Shown one piece after another: positions 6,764 to 14,020 of a stretch of DNA of 32,097 bases (within the stretch, counting starts at the first letter, position 1; every line of letters starts with the position of its first letter). The stretch is from Bacteroidales bacterium (GTDB taxonomy: Bacteria; Bacteroidota; Bacteroidia; Bacteroidales; VadinHA17): assembly GCA_025454775.1 (NCBI GenBank), contig JALONU010000016.1, forward strand, positions 1 through 32,097, written 5' to 3'. The notes under the pieces are model-generated. The model was given only the letters and a program-made list of their open reading frames with translations, had not been told where the DNA came from and searched no databases. The translations under genes and the position numbers were made by a program.

Positions 6764-7294
6764 TTACCGTAATGCTTTTCTGAATTCCTTAAGTGCCCGT
6801 CCCATTTCGGCTTCTACTGTTTTCACCGATATGGAGAGCTTTTCTGCTATCTCTGTGTATTTTAAACCTTCAAACCTGTTCATGTTGAATATCCTTCCGC
6901 ATCTTTCAGGAAGTTTTTCAAGGACTTCCGCGATCTTTTTCTGAAGCTCCCCGTATTGCATGACTTCAAGGGGGCTTTCTGCTTTTGGCTGTTCTTCCGC
7001 TGCCATTTCCATAGCATGCTTTTCAATAACCCTGGAATGACTTATCCAGTGAAGGCAGCGGTTGTGTACAGCCCTGAAGAGATATCCGTTCAAAGAACTT
7101 TTAATTGTCAGTGTCTGCCTGTCCTGCCAGAGCCTTACAAAGAGATCCTGGACAATTTCCTCGGCAGTGTCGTGATCTTTGATGATGATCTTTGCATAAC
7201 GTACCAGGGAGACATAGGAGGATCGGAAAAGCGATTCAAATTGTCCGGCATCACCCTGTCTGATCCTCCCTGTGACTTCATCATCCCTGATCAT
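6764..7294 (-). CDS. ECF (group 4) RNA polymerase sigma-70 factor
   Basis: A 176-residue protein with only the two ECF regions. Region 2 spans about residues 21-87 (FESLFRSSYVSLVRYA, DHDTAEEIVQDLFVRLW, SLNGYLFRAVHNRCLHW) and binds the -10 element and core polymerase. Region 4 spans about 118-172 (LEKLPERCGRIFNMNRFEG, YTEIAEKLSISVKTVEAEMG) with a helix-turn-helix for the -35 element. It matches the FecI-like, FecR-associated sigma factors of Bacteroidota. It starts 6 bases after the stop of the surface-protein gene at 7301 and ends 2 bases before the FecR gene. Its likely targets include its own operon, but no promoter for it could be identified in the 8612-8741 spacer. Confidence 0.95.
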   Translation of the reverse strand: MIRDDEVTGRIRQGDAGQFESLFRSSYVSLVRYAKIIIKDHDTAEEIVQDLFVRLWQDRQTLTIKSSLNGYLFRAVHNRCLHWISHSRVIEKHAMEMAAEEQPKAESPLEVMQYGELQKKIAEVLEKLPERCGRIFNMNRFEGLKYTEIAEKLSISVKTVEAEMGRALKEFRKALR

Positions 7295-7300
7295 AGTATA

Positions 7301-8611
7301 TTATTTCTCCAGATCGTCCCTGTCGCTGAATTTAAGCTTCCTGCTAAGCTTTCGGATAGCCGATTCTATACTCTGGTCTGGTTCTATTACGTTGTATTCG
7401 CCCCAGAAGTCGGGATCGGCAAAATCGCTTACTTTTTCAGAGAACACGTCGGTATACCTGAGTCTTTCCTTACCTGCAAATTTAATAACTTCCTCGGCAG
7501 TACGGTCTGTTATTGCGATTTCTGCCATTGTTGTATAATAGGTATGGAACAGCTTCTTTTTCCAGTCGACTTTGAACTTAACCTCAGCCCTTGAGTATTC
7601 GAAGTACCACTTGCCGTTCTGTTCGCGGTATTTTGTTCGGTAAGAGGCAAGCTCAGGTGTAACGTCCATCCCCAGCGGTTTCTTCCTTATGAAGATAGAC
7701 TGTGCTGCTGCCTTGTCGGAAAGGTTGAATCCGAATTCAGCTTCAGTTATTGCGAACGAATCCATCTCAATGTAGAGGCTTCCCATGAAGAGGGGAATGT
7801 CAACGGAAGGTTTCTGTATGAAGTCAATCACATAATGAGGCTTTCCGTTTATTTCGATAACGCTCGAGAGAGAATAATTGTAATATTTCATTGCATCGAG
7901 GGTCAGAACAGCTTCAGTATTCTTGGCAAGGTCGAGATCAAGTGCGCTTATCGGACCTCCCTGCAGCTTGAAGAGAACCGTATCCATTTTTTCGACGTCG
8001 GCGCTCTTCCTTCCCTTGTACATCCTTGCATTGTCGAAACGAAGATCATTATTGTAAGGAGCTTTCATGATTTCCACAACTGCTTCACCGATAGAGACGT
8101 AAGTCCTGTTCTTTCTTATTGTCTCTCTGTAGAATGCCGTCATCAGGTTGGGAACATTTTCGTAGTTCCTGTCAATCCTCCCTATAGCCTTTGACACTAT
8201 ATCAACGGGATCTATGGGTTTTACAATGATCTCCCTGATCGGTATAGGGGCCGGATCGAGCGAGATAACGTTCTTATAACCCTTGTCGCGCAGGGATGAT
8301 ATGGGTACATCCTTGTTCTTATATCCGATGAATGAGAACTCGAGGTTTTTTGAGAGAAGTGTTTCCCCGATCTTGAGAGTGAATTCACCGTCAATATTAG
8401 TGACTATTCCGACATTGGCATCGGAAACCGACACTGAAGCAAAAACAAGCGGTGCGCCTGTTTCGGAGTCAATTACCTTTCCCTTGATGGTAAGAAAGGC
8501 CTGCTGCTCTGATTTCTTCCTTTCACCGGCAGCAGCTGCGGTTACCGACTGGATTGCAAATACCAGGAGAAGGGCCGCAGCGTAAAGTGAAATGTTCCTG
8601 AATGTTTTCAT
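7301..8611 (-). CDS. CarboxypepD_reg-like envelope protein, paralogue of the STN protein
   Basis: A 436-residue protein with an N-terminal signal sequence (residues 1-28, AALLLVFAIQSVTAAAAG). A CarboxypepD_reg-like beta-sandwich follows at about residues 42-120 (IKGKVIDSETGAPLVFASVS, LEFSFIGYKNKDVPI). The last 300 residues form a conserved module of unknown function shared with the protein at 4282-5838: both contain FYRE, SIGEAVVEIMKAPY or its counterpart, a GRK/SRK step, YVIDF, a basic KKKLF stretch and a WG..E/Y ending. It lacks the STN domain. It is the first gene of the operon, directly before the sigma factor, so it may be either a regulated product or a partner of the sensor. Membrane anchoring is not evident, and the substrate or ligand cannot be inferred. 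Confidence 0.75.
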   Translation of the reverse strand: MKTFRNISLYAAALLLVFAIQSVTAAAAGERKKSEQQAFLTIKGKVIDSETGAPLVFASVSVSDANVGIVTNIDGEFTLKIGETLLSKNLEFSFIGYKNKDVPISSLRDKGYKNVISLDPAPIPIREIIVKPIDPVDIVSKAIGRIDRNYENVPNLMTAFYRETIRKNRTYVSIGEAVVEIMKAPYNNDLRFDNARMYKGRKSADVEKMDTVLFKLQGGPISALDLDLAKNTEAVLTLDAMKYYNYSLSSVIEINGKPHYVIDFIQKPSVDIPLFMGSLYIEMDSFAITEAEFGFNLSDKAAAQSIFIRKKPLGMDVTPELASYRTKYREQNGKWYFEYSRAEVKFKVDWKKKLFHTYYTTMAEIAITDRTAEEVIKFAGKERLRYTDVFSEKVSDFADPDFWGEYNVIEPDQSIESAIRKLSRKLKFSDRDDLEK

Positions 8612-8741
8612 GGCTTTATGAAATTTAGTTTATGTTATAATTTGCTTTCAAACTGTAGTTTCATTCACAAGACCGTCATGGCATATCCTTACCCTATTGT
8701 TTTCGTCGGGATATTTTCGGTATTTTACTTCTTTATTCCTG

Positions 8742-9710
8742 ATGATACCTCATATAATAGTCAAACAGGCAAATGCGGCAGCTGCAGCATTCTCCTTCCT
8801 GGCTTCTGTTGTTACCCGGGGAGGCAGAACCTTTGGCATGCCCCCCGCTGCAGGAATTGAGCTTACAAACCATTGCAACCTGAAGTGCCCGGAATGCAGT
8901 TCAGGTTCCGGCATGATGAAGAGGGAGCGTGGTTTCATGAGTCTGGAGCTCTTCGAAAAGGCAGTATCCGAGCTAAGACCCTTCCTGTATAACATGAACC
9001 TGTATTTCCAGGGAGAACCGATGATGCACCCTGATTTCTTCGGGATTCTTGAAAAGTGCAGGGGAATCAACACAACCCTTTCGACGAACGGCCATTTCCT
9101 GACAGGGGAGAATGCCAAAAGAATAGTTCTCTCCGGATTACGGAGGATAATTATTTCGCTGGACGGAATGGACCAGCAGACATATTCTGCTTACAGGGTC
9201 AACGGCGATTTTGAAAAGGTAGTTAAGGGGATCAGGAATATTTCGGCGGCCAGGCAGCAGCATCTCTCCGGTTTGAAAATGATCATTCAGTTCCTGGTAA
9301 ACAGCAGGAATGAGCATCAGATTGAAAGTGCCCGGAAGTTAGCATCGGAGACCGGGGCTGAACTCCGGCTTAAGACTATGCAGATCATAAGAGGGGATCA
9401 TGCTGCATGGCTGCCGGCCGATGAAAGATATTCAAGATACAGGCGTGATGGCAGCAGGTATATTATAAGAAACAGATTCTCCGGCAGATGCCTTAGGGTC
9501 TGGTATAATCCTTTGATAACCTGGGACGGCAAGGTTATTCCCTGCTGCTTCGACAAGGATGCCGATCACGTAATGGGCGATCTGACCAGGAATTCTTTTC
9601 GTGAGATATGGCAGGGTCAGGAATTCAGAAGGTTCCGGGAATCAGTAGTTTCGGGAAGAAAAGATTTTGAAATATGCAGGAATTGCACTTCGGGATTCAG
9701 ACTGTCATAA
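8742..9710 (+). CDS. Radical SAM protein with SPASM-like C-terminus
   Basis: A 322-residue protein from the ATG at 8742; the frame extends to a TTG at 8697 but that part is hydrophobic noise. The radical SAM signature is C45-x3-C49-x2-C52 in NHCNLKCPECSSG, which binds the catalytic 4Fe-4S cluster and S-adenosylmethionine. A glycine-rich GEP motif follows (YFQGEPMMHPDFF), then STNGHFL and ISLDGMDQQTYSAYR as in the partial TIM barrel. The C-terminus has extra cysteines (GRCLR, IPCCFDKD, ICRNC at 312-315) typical of SPASM auxiliary-cluster domains, plus GDLTRNSFREIWQG, so it probably modifies a peptide, protein or small molecule. No candidate precursor peptide was found beside it. It is divergent from the sigma operon and its last 14 bases overlap the end of frr. 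Confidence 0.9.
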   Translation: MIPHIIVKQANAAAAAFSFLASVVTRGGRTFGMPPAAGIELTNHCNLKCPECSSGSGMMKRERGFMSLELFEKAVSELRPFLYNMNLYFQGEPMMHPDFFGILEKCRGINTTLSTNGHFLTGENAKRIVLSGLRRIIISLDGMDQQTYSAYRVNGDFEKVVKGIRNISAARQQHLSGLKMIIQFLVNSRNEHQIESARKLASETGAELRLKTMQIIRGDHAAWLPADERYSRYRRDGSRYIIRNRFSGRCLRVWYNPLITWDGKVIPCCFDKDADHVMGDLTRNSFREIWQGQEFRRFRESVVSGRKDFEICRNCTSGFRLS

Positions 9711-10260
9711 CGTCCTTTTCCTTCTGTGCAACGACCTTGTCGACCTTGTCGGTAAATTTCGAGGTAAGCTCCTGAACACCTTCAACAGCTTCCTTTTCGA
9801 TATCTTCGGGAAGGCCATTCTTAAGGAGCTGCTTCAGTTCGTCATTGGCCCATTTGCGTGCATTCCGGATGCTTATTTTGGCTGTTTCCCCTTCGTTCCT
9901 CACCTGTTTTACGAGCTGATGCCTTCTTTCCTCGGTCAGCGGGGGTATGTTGATCCTGATAACTTCCCCGTTATTTATTGGCATAAGGCCTATATTGGCA
10001 GCCATGATCGCTTTTTCGATAGTGCCGAGCATCGTCTTTTCCCAGGGCTGGATAAGGATTGTCTTTGCATCGGGTGTATTTATGTTGGATACCTGTGAGA
10101 GCGGTGAGTTAACTCCGTAATAGTCGACTGTTATTCCGTCGAGGAGGGCAGGATTTGAGCGGCCGGCCCTGAGCCTGGCAAGTTCATGTTCAAGATGCTC
10201 TACTGCATGCTGCATCCTGTCTTTGGTCTCTTCGAGAATGAGTTCAACATCTTCGTTCAT
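9697..10260 (-). CDS. frr: Ribosome recycling factor
   Basis: A 187-residue protein that, with EF-G, splits the post-termination ribosome so that subunits can be reused. Hallmarks are the N-terminal helix with ELARLRAGRSNPALLDGITV, then DYYGVNSPLSQVSNI, QPWEKTMLGTIEKAI and the C-terminal helices (PPLTEERRHQLVKQV, SIRNARKWANDELKQL). The start is the ATG at 10260; an upstream extension to 10299 is not family-like. It follows pyrH by 70 bases in the common pyrH-frr arrangement. Its stop region overlaps the stop region of the radical SAM gene by 14 bases, tail to tail, so no terminator fits between them. Confidence 0.98.
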   Translation of the reverse strand: MNEDVELILEETKDRMQHAVEHLEHELARLRAGRSNPALLDGITVDYYGVNSPLSQVSNINTPDAKTILIQPWEKTMLGTIEKAIMAANIGLMPINNGEVIRINIPPLTEERRHQLVKQVRNEGETAKISIRNARKWANDELKQLLKNGLPEDIEKEAVEGVQELTSKFTDKVDKVVAQKEKDVMTV

Positions 10261-10330
10261 ATGCTGAAAATTATGTATTACATTAATCAGGGATAACAAA
10301 AATAATAAAATACCCGGAAATACAAGGTGC

Positions 10331-11038
10331 TCAGTCGCTGATAAGGGTTCCGGTCCGGATGCCGTTGACCACCTTCATCAGGTTCCCGGGGGTGTTCATG
10401 TCGAATACAACTATCGGCATTTTGTTGTCGCGGCACATTGTAAAAGCCGTGGAATCCATCACCTTAAGCCTCTGGTTTATTACCTCGTCGAAGCTGATGG
10501 TTTCAAATCGTTTCGCCCCAGGATCCTTTTCCGGGTCAGCGCTGTATACCCCGTCGACCCTGGTTCCTTTCAGAAGAACATCGGCTCCGAGCTCCACAGC
10601 CCTTAGAGCACTGGCAGTATCGGTCGTAAAGAAAGGATTTCCCGTTCCGCCGGCAATCAGGCAAATGGTTCCCTTTTTCAGCTCTTCTGACACCCTGTCG
10701 CGGTTATATAGTTCGCCAACAGGTTCCATTCTGATAGAAGTAAAGATCTTTGCCTTACCTCCCATTCTGATGATGGTGTTTTCGATTGCAAGACTGTTTA
10801 TCACGGTGGCCAGCATTCCCATCTGATCTCCTTTAACCCTGTCGAATCCAGACTTTGTGCCGCTGAGGCCGCGGAAAATATTTCCGCCTCCGGTAACTAC
10901 GGCAATTTCACATCCCTGTCTTGCGACATCCACTATCTGTCCTGAATACTCCTCGAGGACATCCTCGTTTATGCCGAAGTTTTCCTTTCCGGCCAGTGAC
11001 TCGCCACTGATTTTTAACAGTATCCGGGAGTATCTCAT
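10331..11038 (-). CDS. pyrH: UMP kinase
   Basis: A 235-residue bacterial-type UMP kinase of the amino-acid-kinase fold, which phosphorylates UMP to UDP in pyrimidine nucleotide synthesis and is normally a cytoplasmic hexamer. Diagnostic segments are RILLKISGESLAG at the start, the nucleotide-binding VTGGGNIFRG, GTGNPFFTTDTASALRA, the ADVLLKGTRVDGVYSADP phosphate region and the C-terminal NLMKVVNGIRTGTLI. It starts at the ATG at 11038, just after the terminator that ends the rplM-tsf operon, so pyrH-frr probably has its own promoter. TATCTTTA at 11053-11060 on the minus strand is one base from the -7 consensus but was not strong enough to list. Confidence 0.98.
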   Translation of the reverse strand: MRYSRILLKISGESLAGKENFGINEDVLEEYSGQIVDVARQGCEIAVVTGGGNIFRGLSGTKSGFDRVKGDQMGMLATVINSLAIENTIIRMGGKAKIFTSIRMEPVGELYNRDRVSEELKKGTICLIAGGTGNPFFTTDTASALRAVELGADVLLKGTRVDGVYSADPEKDPGAKRFETISFDEVINQRLKVMDSTAFTMCRDNKMPIVVFDMNTPGNLMKVVNGIRTGTLISD

Positions 11039-11063
11039 ATAACTCTTTTCTGTAAAGATATGT

Positions 11064-11092
11064 AAAAAAAATGGCCCCGAAAGTCGGGGCCA
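11064..11092 (-). terminator. Intrinsic terminator after tsf
   Basis: On the minus strand, TGGCCCCGA (11092-11084), a 3-base loop and TCGGGGCCA (11080-11072) form a perfect 9-bp, GC-rich stem, followed at once by eight U (11071-11064). This is a textbook rho-independent terminator placed 28 bases after the tsf stop codon. It separates the ribosomal-protein operon from pyrH-frr. Confidence 0.93.
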
Positions 11093-11119
11093 CTCTGATA
11101 TTGAATCATGAACTCACGG

Positions 11120-11950
11120 TTATAAGTTGAGTGAAAATCTCCTGAAAGTTATGACATTCAGTTCCTTATCAACTGATTTGAGATACTGTCCAACTGTCAT
11201 CTTGTTGTCTTTGATGTATTCCTGGTTCAGGAGCGTGCTTTCCTTGTAGAATTTAGCAAGCTTGCCCTGAGCTATTTTTTCAAGCATTTCTTCGGGTTTG
11301 CCTTCACGGCGTGCCTGTTCCTTCCCTATCTCTATCTCCTGGGCTATGACTTTTTCAGGAACATCTGCCTTGTCGACGGCTACAGGATTCATGGCTGCAA
11401 CCTGCATGGCAATGTCTTTGTAAACCTGGAGCGGAAGCCCTGCTTTGTTGAACCCCACGAGTGTGGCGAGCTTGTTTCCCGGATGGATATATGCCTGTAC
11501 ATACTGGGCTTCAACCTTTTCATAGAAGGACAGCTCAAGCTTTTCACCGATAATTCCGATATATTCGGTTACCTTGTCAGCAACCTTTCCGCCGTCAAGT
11601 TGAAGCGAAAGAAGTGAATTAAGATCTGCAGGTTTCTTTGCCAGAGCAAGATCATTTATCTTTGTTGCGAAAGCAATGAAGTCGGCATTTTTGGCGACGA
11701 AGTCTGTTTCGCTGTTAAGAACCGTCAGGGCTCCGAATTTCGCATCTGCTGTTACTTTTGCCAGCACCACTCCTTCGGTTGCTTCCCTGTCGGAACGCTT
11801 TGATGCGACAGCCTGTCCCTTTTTCCTTATAATTTCTATTGCCTTGTCGAAGTTACCGTCAGCTTCTTCGAGAGCTTTCTTGCAGTCCATCATTCCTGCC
11901 AGGGTCATTCTCCTGAGCTTGGCAACATCAGCTGAAGTTATTATAGCCAT
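11120..11950 (-). CDS. tsf: Elongation factor Ts
   Basis: A 276-residue nucleotide-exchange factor that releases GDP from EF-Tu. The N-terminal UBA-like domain is clear (ITSADVAKLRRMTLAGMMDC, KKALEEADGNFDKAIEIIRK), followed by the EF-Tu-contacting TDFVAKN motif in NSETDFVAKNADF. The core domains follow (VEAQYVQAYIHPGNKLATLV, MQVAAMNPVAVDKADVP) and the C-terminal module (LNQEYIKDNKMTVGQYLKS). It lies 42 bases after rpsB, the standard rpsB-tsf order, and is followed by a strong terminator. Length is usual for Bacteroidota. Confidence 0.98.
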   Translation of the reverse strand: MAIITSADVAKLRRMTLAGMMDCKKALEEADGNFDKAIEIIRKKGQAVASKRSDREATEGVVLAKVTADAKFGALTVLNSETDFVAKNADFIAFATKINDLALAKKPADLNSLLSLQLDGGKVADKVTEYIGIIGEKLELSFYEKVEAQYVQAYIHPGNKLATLVGFNKAGLPLQVYKDIAMQVAAMNPVAVDKADVPEKVIAQEIEIGKEQARREGKPEEMLEKIAQGKLAKFYKESTLLNQEYIKDNKMTVGQYLKSVDKELNVITFRRFSLNL

Positions 11951-11992
11951 TTTCTGTCTGAATATTACATTTTACAAATCACCAATCACAAT

Positions 11993-12886
11993 TCACTGTG
12001 CCTCTTCTTCTGTCTCCTCAGCCTCTGCCGGCGTGTCGTCTTCCTCACCGGATTCCTCAGCTGCTGCTTCCTCTTCCGGTTCTTCCTCTTCATCTTCTTC
12101 AGAGATCACATCGATCAGTGCTGCAGGGATCTCGCCTGCCTCGAGGTCTTTCCTGGAGATCTTCCTGTCCCTTGTGCCGGGTTCCTTGTCCTTTTCAATC
12201 TTTCTTTCGTTCAGCCCTTCATCTATTGCCTGGCAGAGAATATCCACGATAAGGGAGATGGACTTGGATGCATCATCGTTTGCAGGGATCGGGAAATCAA
12301 TATCCGAAGGATCGGAATTGGTGTCCACCATGGCAAACACCGGGATGCCCAGACGTTTTGCTTCCCTTACGGCAATGTGTTCCTTGCATACGTCGACGAT
12401 GAAAAGTGCGGAAGGAAGGCGTGTAAGGTCTACTATGCTGCCGAGGTTTTTCTCGAGCTTGGCCCTCTGCCTGGTTACCTGGAGCTTTTCACGTTTCGAA
12501 AGGTTGGCAAATGTACCGTCTGTTGCCATTTTATCGATAGAGCCCATTTTCTTAACTGCCTTGCGGATTGTAGGGAAGTTGGTGAGCATTCCTCCCGGCC
12601 AGCGCTCAGTTACATATGGCATGTTTACCTGTTTGACCTTCTCGGCAACAATTTCCTTTGCCTGTTTCTTGGTTGCGACGAAAAGAACTTTCTTGCCTGA
12701 TTTGGCAATGTGCTTCATTGCTGAAGCTGCTTCATCGAGCTTAACGATTGTTTTTTCGAGGTCGATGATATGGATACCGTTGCGCTCCATGAAAATGTAC
12801 GGAGCCATTGCAGGGTTCCATTTTCTTTTAAGATGACCGAAATGTACTCCGGCATCGAGTAATGTTTTGAAATCTGTTCTTGGCAT
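11993..12886 (-). CDS. rpsB: 30S ribosomal protein S2 with long acidic C-terminal tail
   Basis: A 297-residue S2, which binds the 30S subunit at the head-body junction near S1. The start is the ATG at 12886 (MPRTDFKTLLDAGVHFGHLK); the ATG at 12940 in the same frame lies inside a likely structured leader and adds non-family sequence. Diagnostic stretches are KRKWNPAMAPYIFMERNGIH, RWPGGMLTNFPTIRKAV, LPSALFIVDVCKEHIAVREA and GIPVFAMVDTNSDP. About the last 35 residues are mostly Glu, Asp and Ala, a tail beyond the conserved S2 core; similar tails occur in Bacteroidota but this one is notably long and low in complexity. It sits between rpsI and tsf in one operon. Confidence 0.97.
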   Translation of the reverse strand: MPRTDFKTLLDAGVHFGHLKRKWNPAMAPYIFMERNGIHIIDLEKTIVKLDEAASAMKHIAKSGKKVLFVATKKQAKEIVAEKVKQVNMPYVTERWPGGMLTNFPTIRKAVKKMGSIDKMATDGTFANLSKREKLQVTRQRAKLEKNLGSIVDLTRLPSALFIVDVCKEHIAVREAKRLGIPVFAMVDTNSDPSDIDFPIPANDDASKSISLIVDILCQAIDEGLNERKIEKDKEPGTRDRKISRKDLEAGEIPAALIDVISEEDEEEEPEEEAAAEESGEEDDTPAEAEETEEEAQ

Positions 12887-12919
12887 GTTATTTATATTAA
12901 GTTTACATTCCTTCAAATC

Positions 12920-12972
12920 AACTGCAGAGTAGTTCCGCATCGCGGAAGTCTTTGCAGTTTAGATACTAAACT
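12920..12972 (-). promoter_or_regulatory. Candidate structured leader with alternative hairpins upstream of rpsB
   Basis: Structure A is an outer stem AACTGCA (12920-12926)/TGCAGTT (12953-12959) enclosing an inner 6-bp stem TTCCGC (12933-12938)/GCGGAA (12942-12947). Structure B is a 7-bp stem AGTTTAG (12956-12962)/CTAAACT (12966-12972) with a 3-base loop. A and B share bases 12956-12959, so they cannot form together. In transcription order B forms first, then A, which ends 34 bases before the rpsB ATG. This geometry fits an autoregulatory ribosomal-protein leader; the function is inferred. Confidence 0.5.
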
Positions 12973-12996
12973 TTCATCGCAGCCTGGCAGCGGGGA

Positions 12997-13383
12997 CTAT
13001 CGCTTGCTGAACTGGAATCTTTTGCGGGCTTTCGGACGTCCGGGTTTTTTCCTTTCCACCTCGCGGGGATCGCGTGTGGTGAAACCGTTAGCCTTAAGTG
13101 TCTTTTTATTTTCCTCGTCGACCATAATGAGAGCCCTGGAGATGCCATGGCGAAGTGCTTCAGCCTGGCCTTTTGGACCGCCGCCCTCGAGGTTTGCGGT
13201 TATATCATATTTGTCGCCTGCATTCAAAACAAGTAGTGGCTGGGTTACAACATACTGAAGTGTCTCTGCTCCGAAATACTCCTTGTAATCCCTGCCGTTA
13301 ACAGTTATCCTGCCCTTCCCGTCGCTCAGGTAAACCCTTGCTACGGCTGCCTTTCTTCTACCAATGGCATTGATCTTTTCCAT
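12997..13383 (-). CDS. rpsI: 30S ribosomal protein S9
   Basis: A 128-residue S9 whose C-terminal tail reaches the P-site tRNA. Diagnostic segments are [26 protein letters not shown]-like [30 protein letters not shown], a [17 protein letters not shown] basic stretch and the terminal FQFSKR. The start is the ATG at 13383, 9 bases after the rplM stop, giving the conserved rplM-rpsI pair. Transcription continues into rpsB across a 110-base spacer holding a candidate leader structure. Confidence 0.98.
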   Translation of the reverse strand: MEKINAIGRRKAAVARVYLSDGKGRITVNGRDYKEYFGAETLQYVVTQPLLVLNAGDKYDITANLEGGGPKGQAEALRHGISRALIMVDEENKKTLKANGFTTRDPREVERKKPGRPKARKRFQFSKR

Positions 13384-13392
13384 GTCTGTATA

Positions 13393-13845
13393 TTACTTGT
13401 TTTCTATTTCGATTTTTTTGGGTTTCTGAGCTTCATGAGGATGAGCCGTGCCTGTATAGACGTGGAGATTCCTGAAGAGCGCGGAGCCAAGACGGTTCTT
13501 GGGAAGCATGCCCCTGACCGCATTCTCTACAAGAAAGATGGGGTTCTTCCTGAGCATCTCGGAAGCCGTAGTGAATCTCTGTCCGCCGGGATAACCGGTG
13601 TGCCTGACATATTCCTTATCATTCCATTTTTCACCGGTGAGAACAACTTTATCAGCATTGACGACTATTACATTATCGCCGCAGTCAACATGAGGGGTAT
13701 AGTTGGTTTTGTTCTTTCCCCTCAGCATCATAGCAACCTGGGTGGCAAGACGGCCAAGCACCTTGCCTTCTGCATCCACAATCACCCACTCTTTGCTGAC
13801 AGTCGCCTTGTTTGCCGATACTGTCTTGTAACTTAAGGTGTTCAC
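13393..13845 (-). CDS. rplM: 50S ribosomal protein L13 (GTG start)
   Basis: A 150-residue L13, an early assembly protein of the 50S subunit. Clear family segments are SKEWVIVDAEGKVLGRLATQ, LRGKNKTNYTPHVDCGDNVI, VLTGEKWNDKEYVRHTGYPG, AVRGMLPKNRLGSALFRNL and HEAQKPKKIEI. Bacteroidia L13 proteins start with M-D/N-TLSYKT, which places the start at the GTG at 13845 (read as MNTLSYKT). The frame continues upstream to 14214, but that extension overlaps the divergent guanine deaminase gene and is not L13-like. It leads the rplM-rpsI-rpsB-tsf operon, with a candidate promoter box at 13909-13916. Confidence 0.97.
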   Translation of the reverse strand: MNTLSYKTVSANKATVSKEWVIVDAEGKVLGRLATQVAMMLRGKNKTNYTPHVDCGDNVIVVNADKVVLTGEKWNDKEYVRHTGYPGGQRFTTASEMLRKNPIFLVENAVRGMLPKNRLGSALFRNLHVYTGTAHPHEAQKPKKIEIENK

Positions 13846-13881
13846 TTTATATTGGTTTTTAATTGATATCCTTGTATTTAG

Positions 13882-13916
13882 CCTGAAAAACCCTGTTTTT
13901 CGGGATTGCAAAAATA
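13882..13916 (-). promoter_or_regulatory. Candidate -7 box and 5' hairpin ahead of rplM
   Basis: CAAAAATA at 13909-13916 reads TATTTTTG on the minus strand, matching TAnnTTTG. Immediately downstream, 13882-13904 can form a stem of CCCGAAAAA with UUUUUCAGG around a 5-base loop, with one A-C mismatch on the RNA strand. The leader from here to the GTG is about 60 bases. Ribosomal-protein leaders upstream of L13 are known in bacteria and I recall one described for Bacteroidia, but I cannot confirm a match. Confidence 0.4.
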
Positions 13917-14020
13917 CAACAAAATCATTAAAAAAAAAGAATATTGACCGGAAAATATTCCGGATAAGCAAAACTAAGCTTATTTTTACATTCAGTTTTG
14001 TCAGTAAAAGAGGGATCGGA

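Noticed and set aside
8678-8860. Short hydrophobic plus-strand frame before the radical SAM gene
   Set aside because: It is out of frame with the radical SAM protein, overlaps it, and has no family-like composition.
11676-12836. A 386-codon plus-strand open frame
   Set aside because: It is antisense to tsf and rpsB, is Ser/Leu-rich as expected of a shadow frame, and has no recognisable domain.
12887-12940. Earlier in-frame ATG for rpsB at 12940
   Set aside because: It adds residues absent from S2 proteins and lies in the candidate leader structure; MPRTDFKTLL at 12886 matches the family start.
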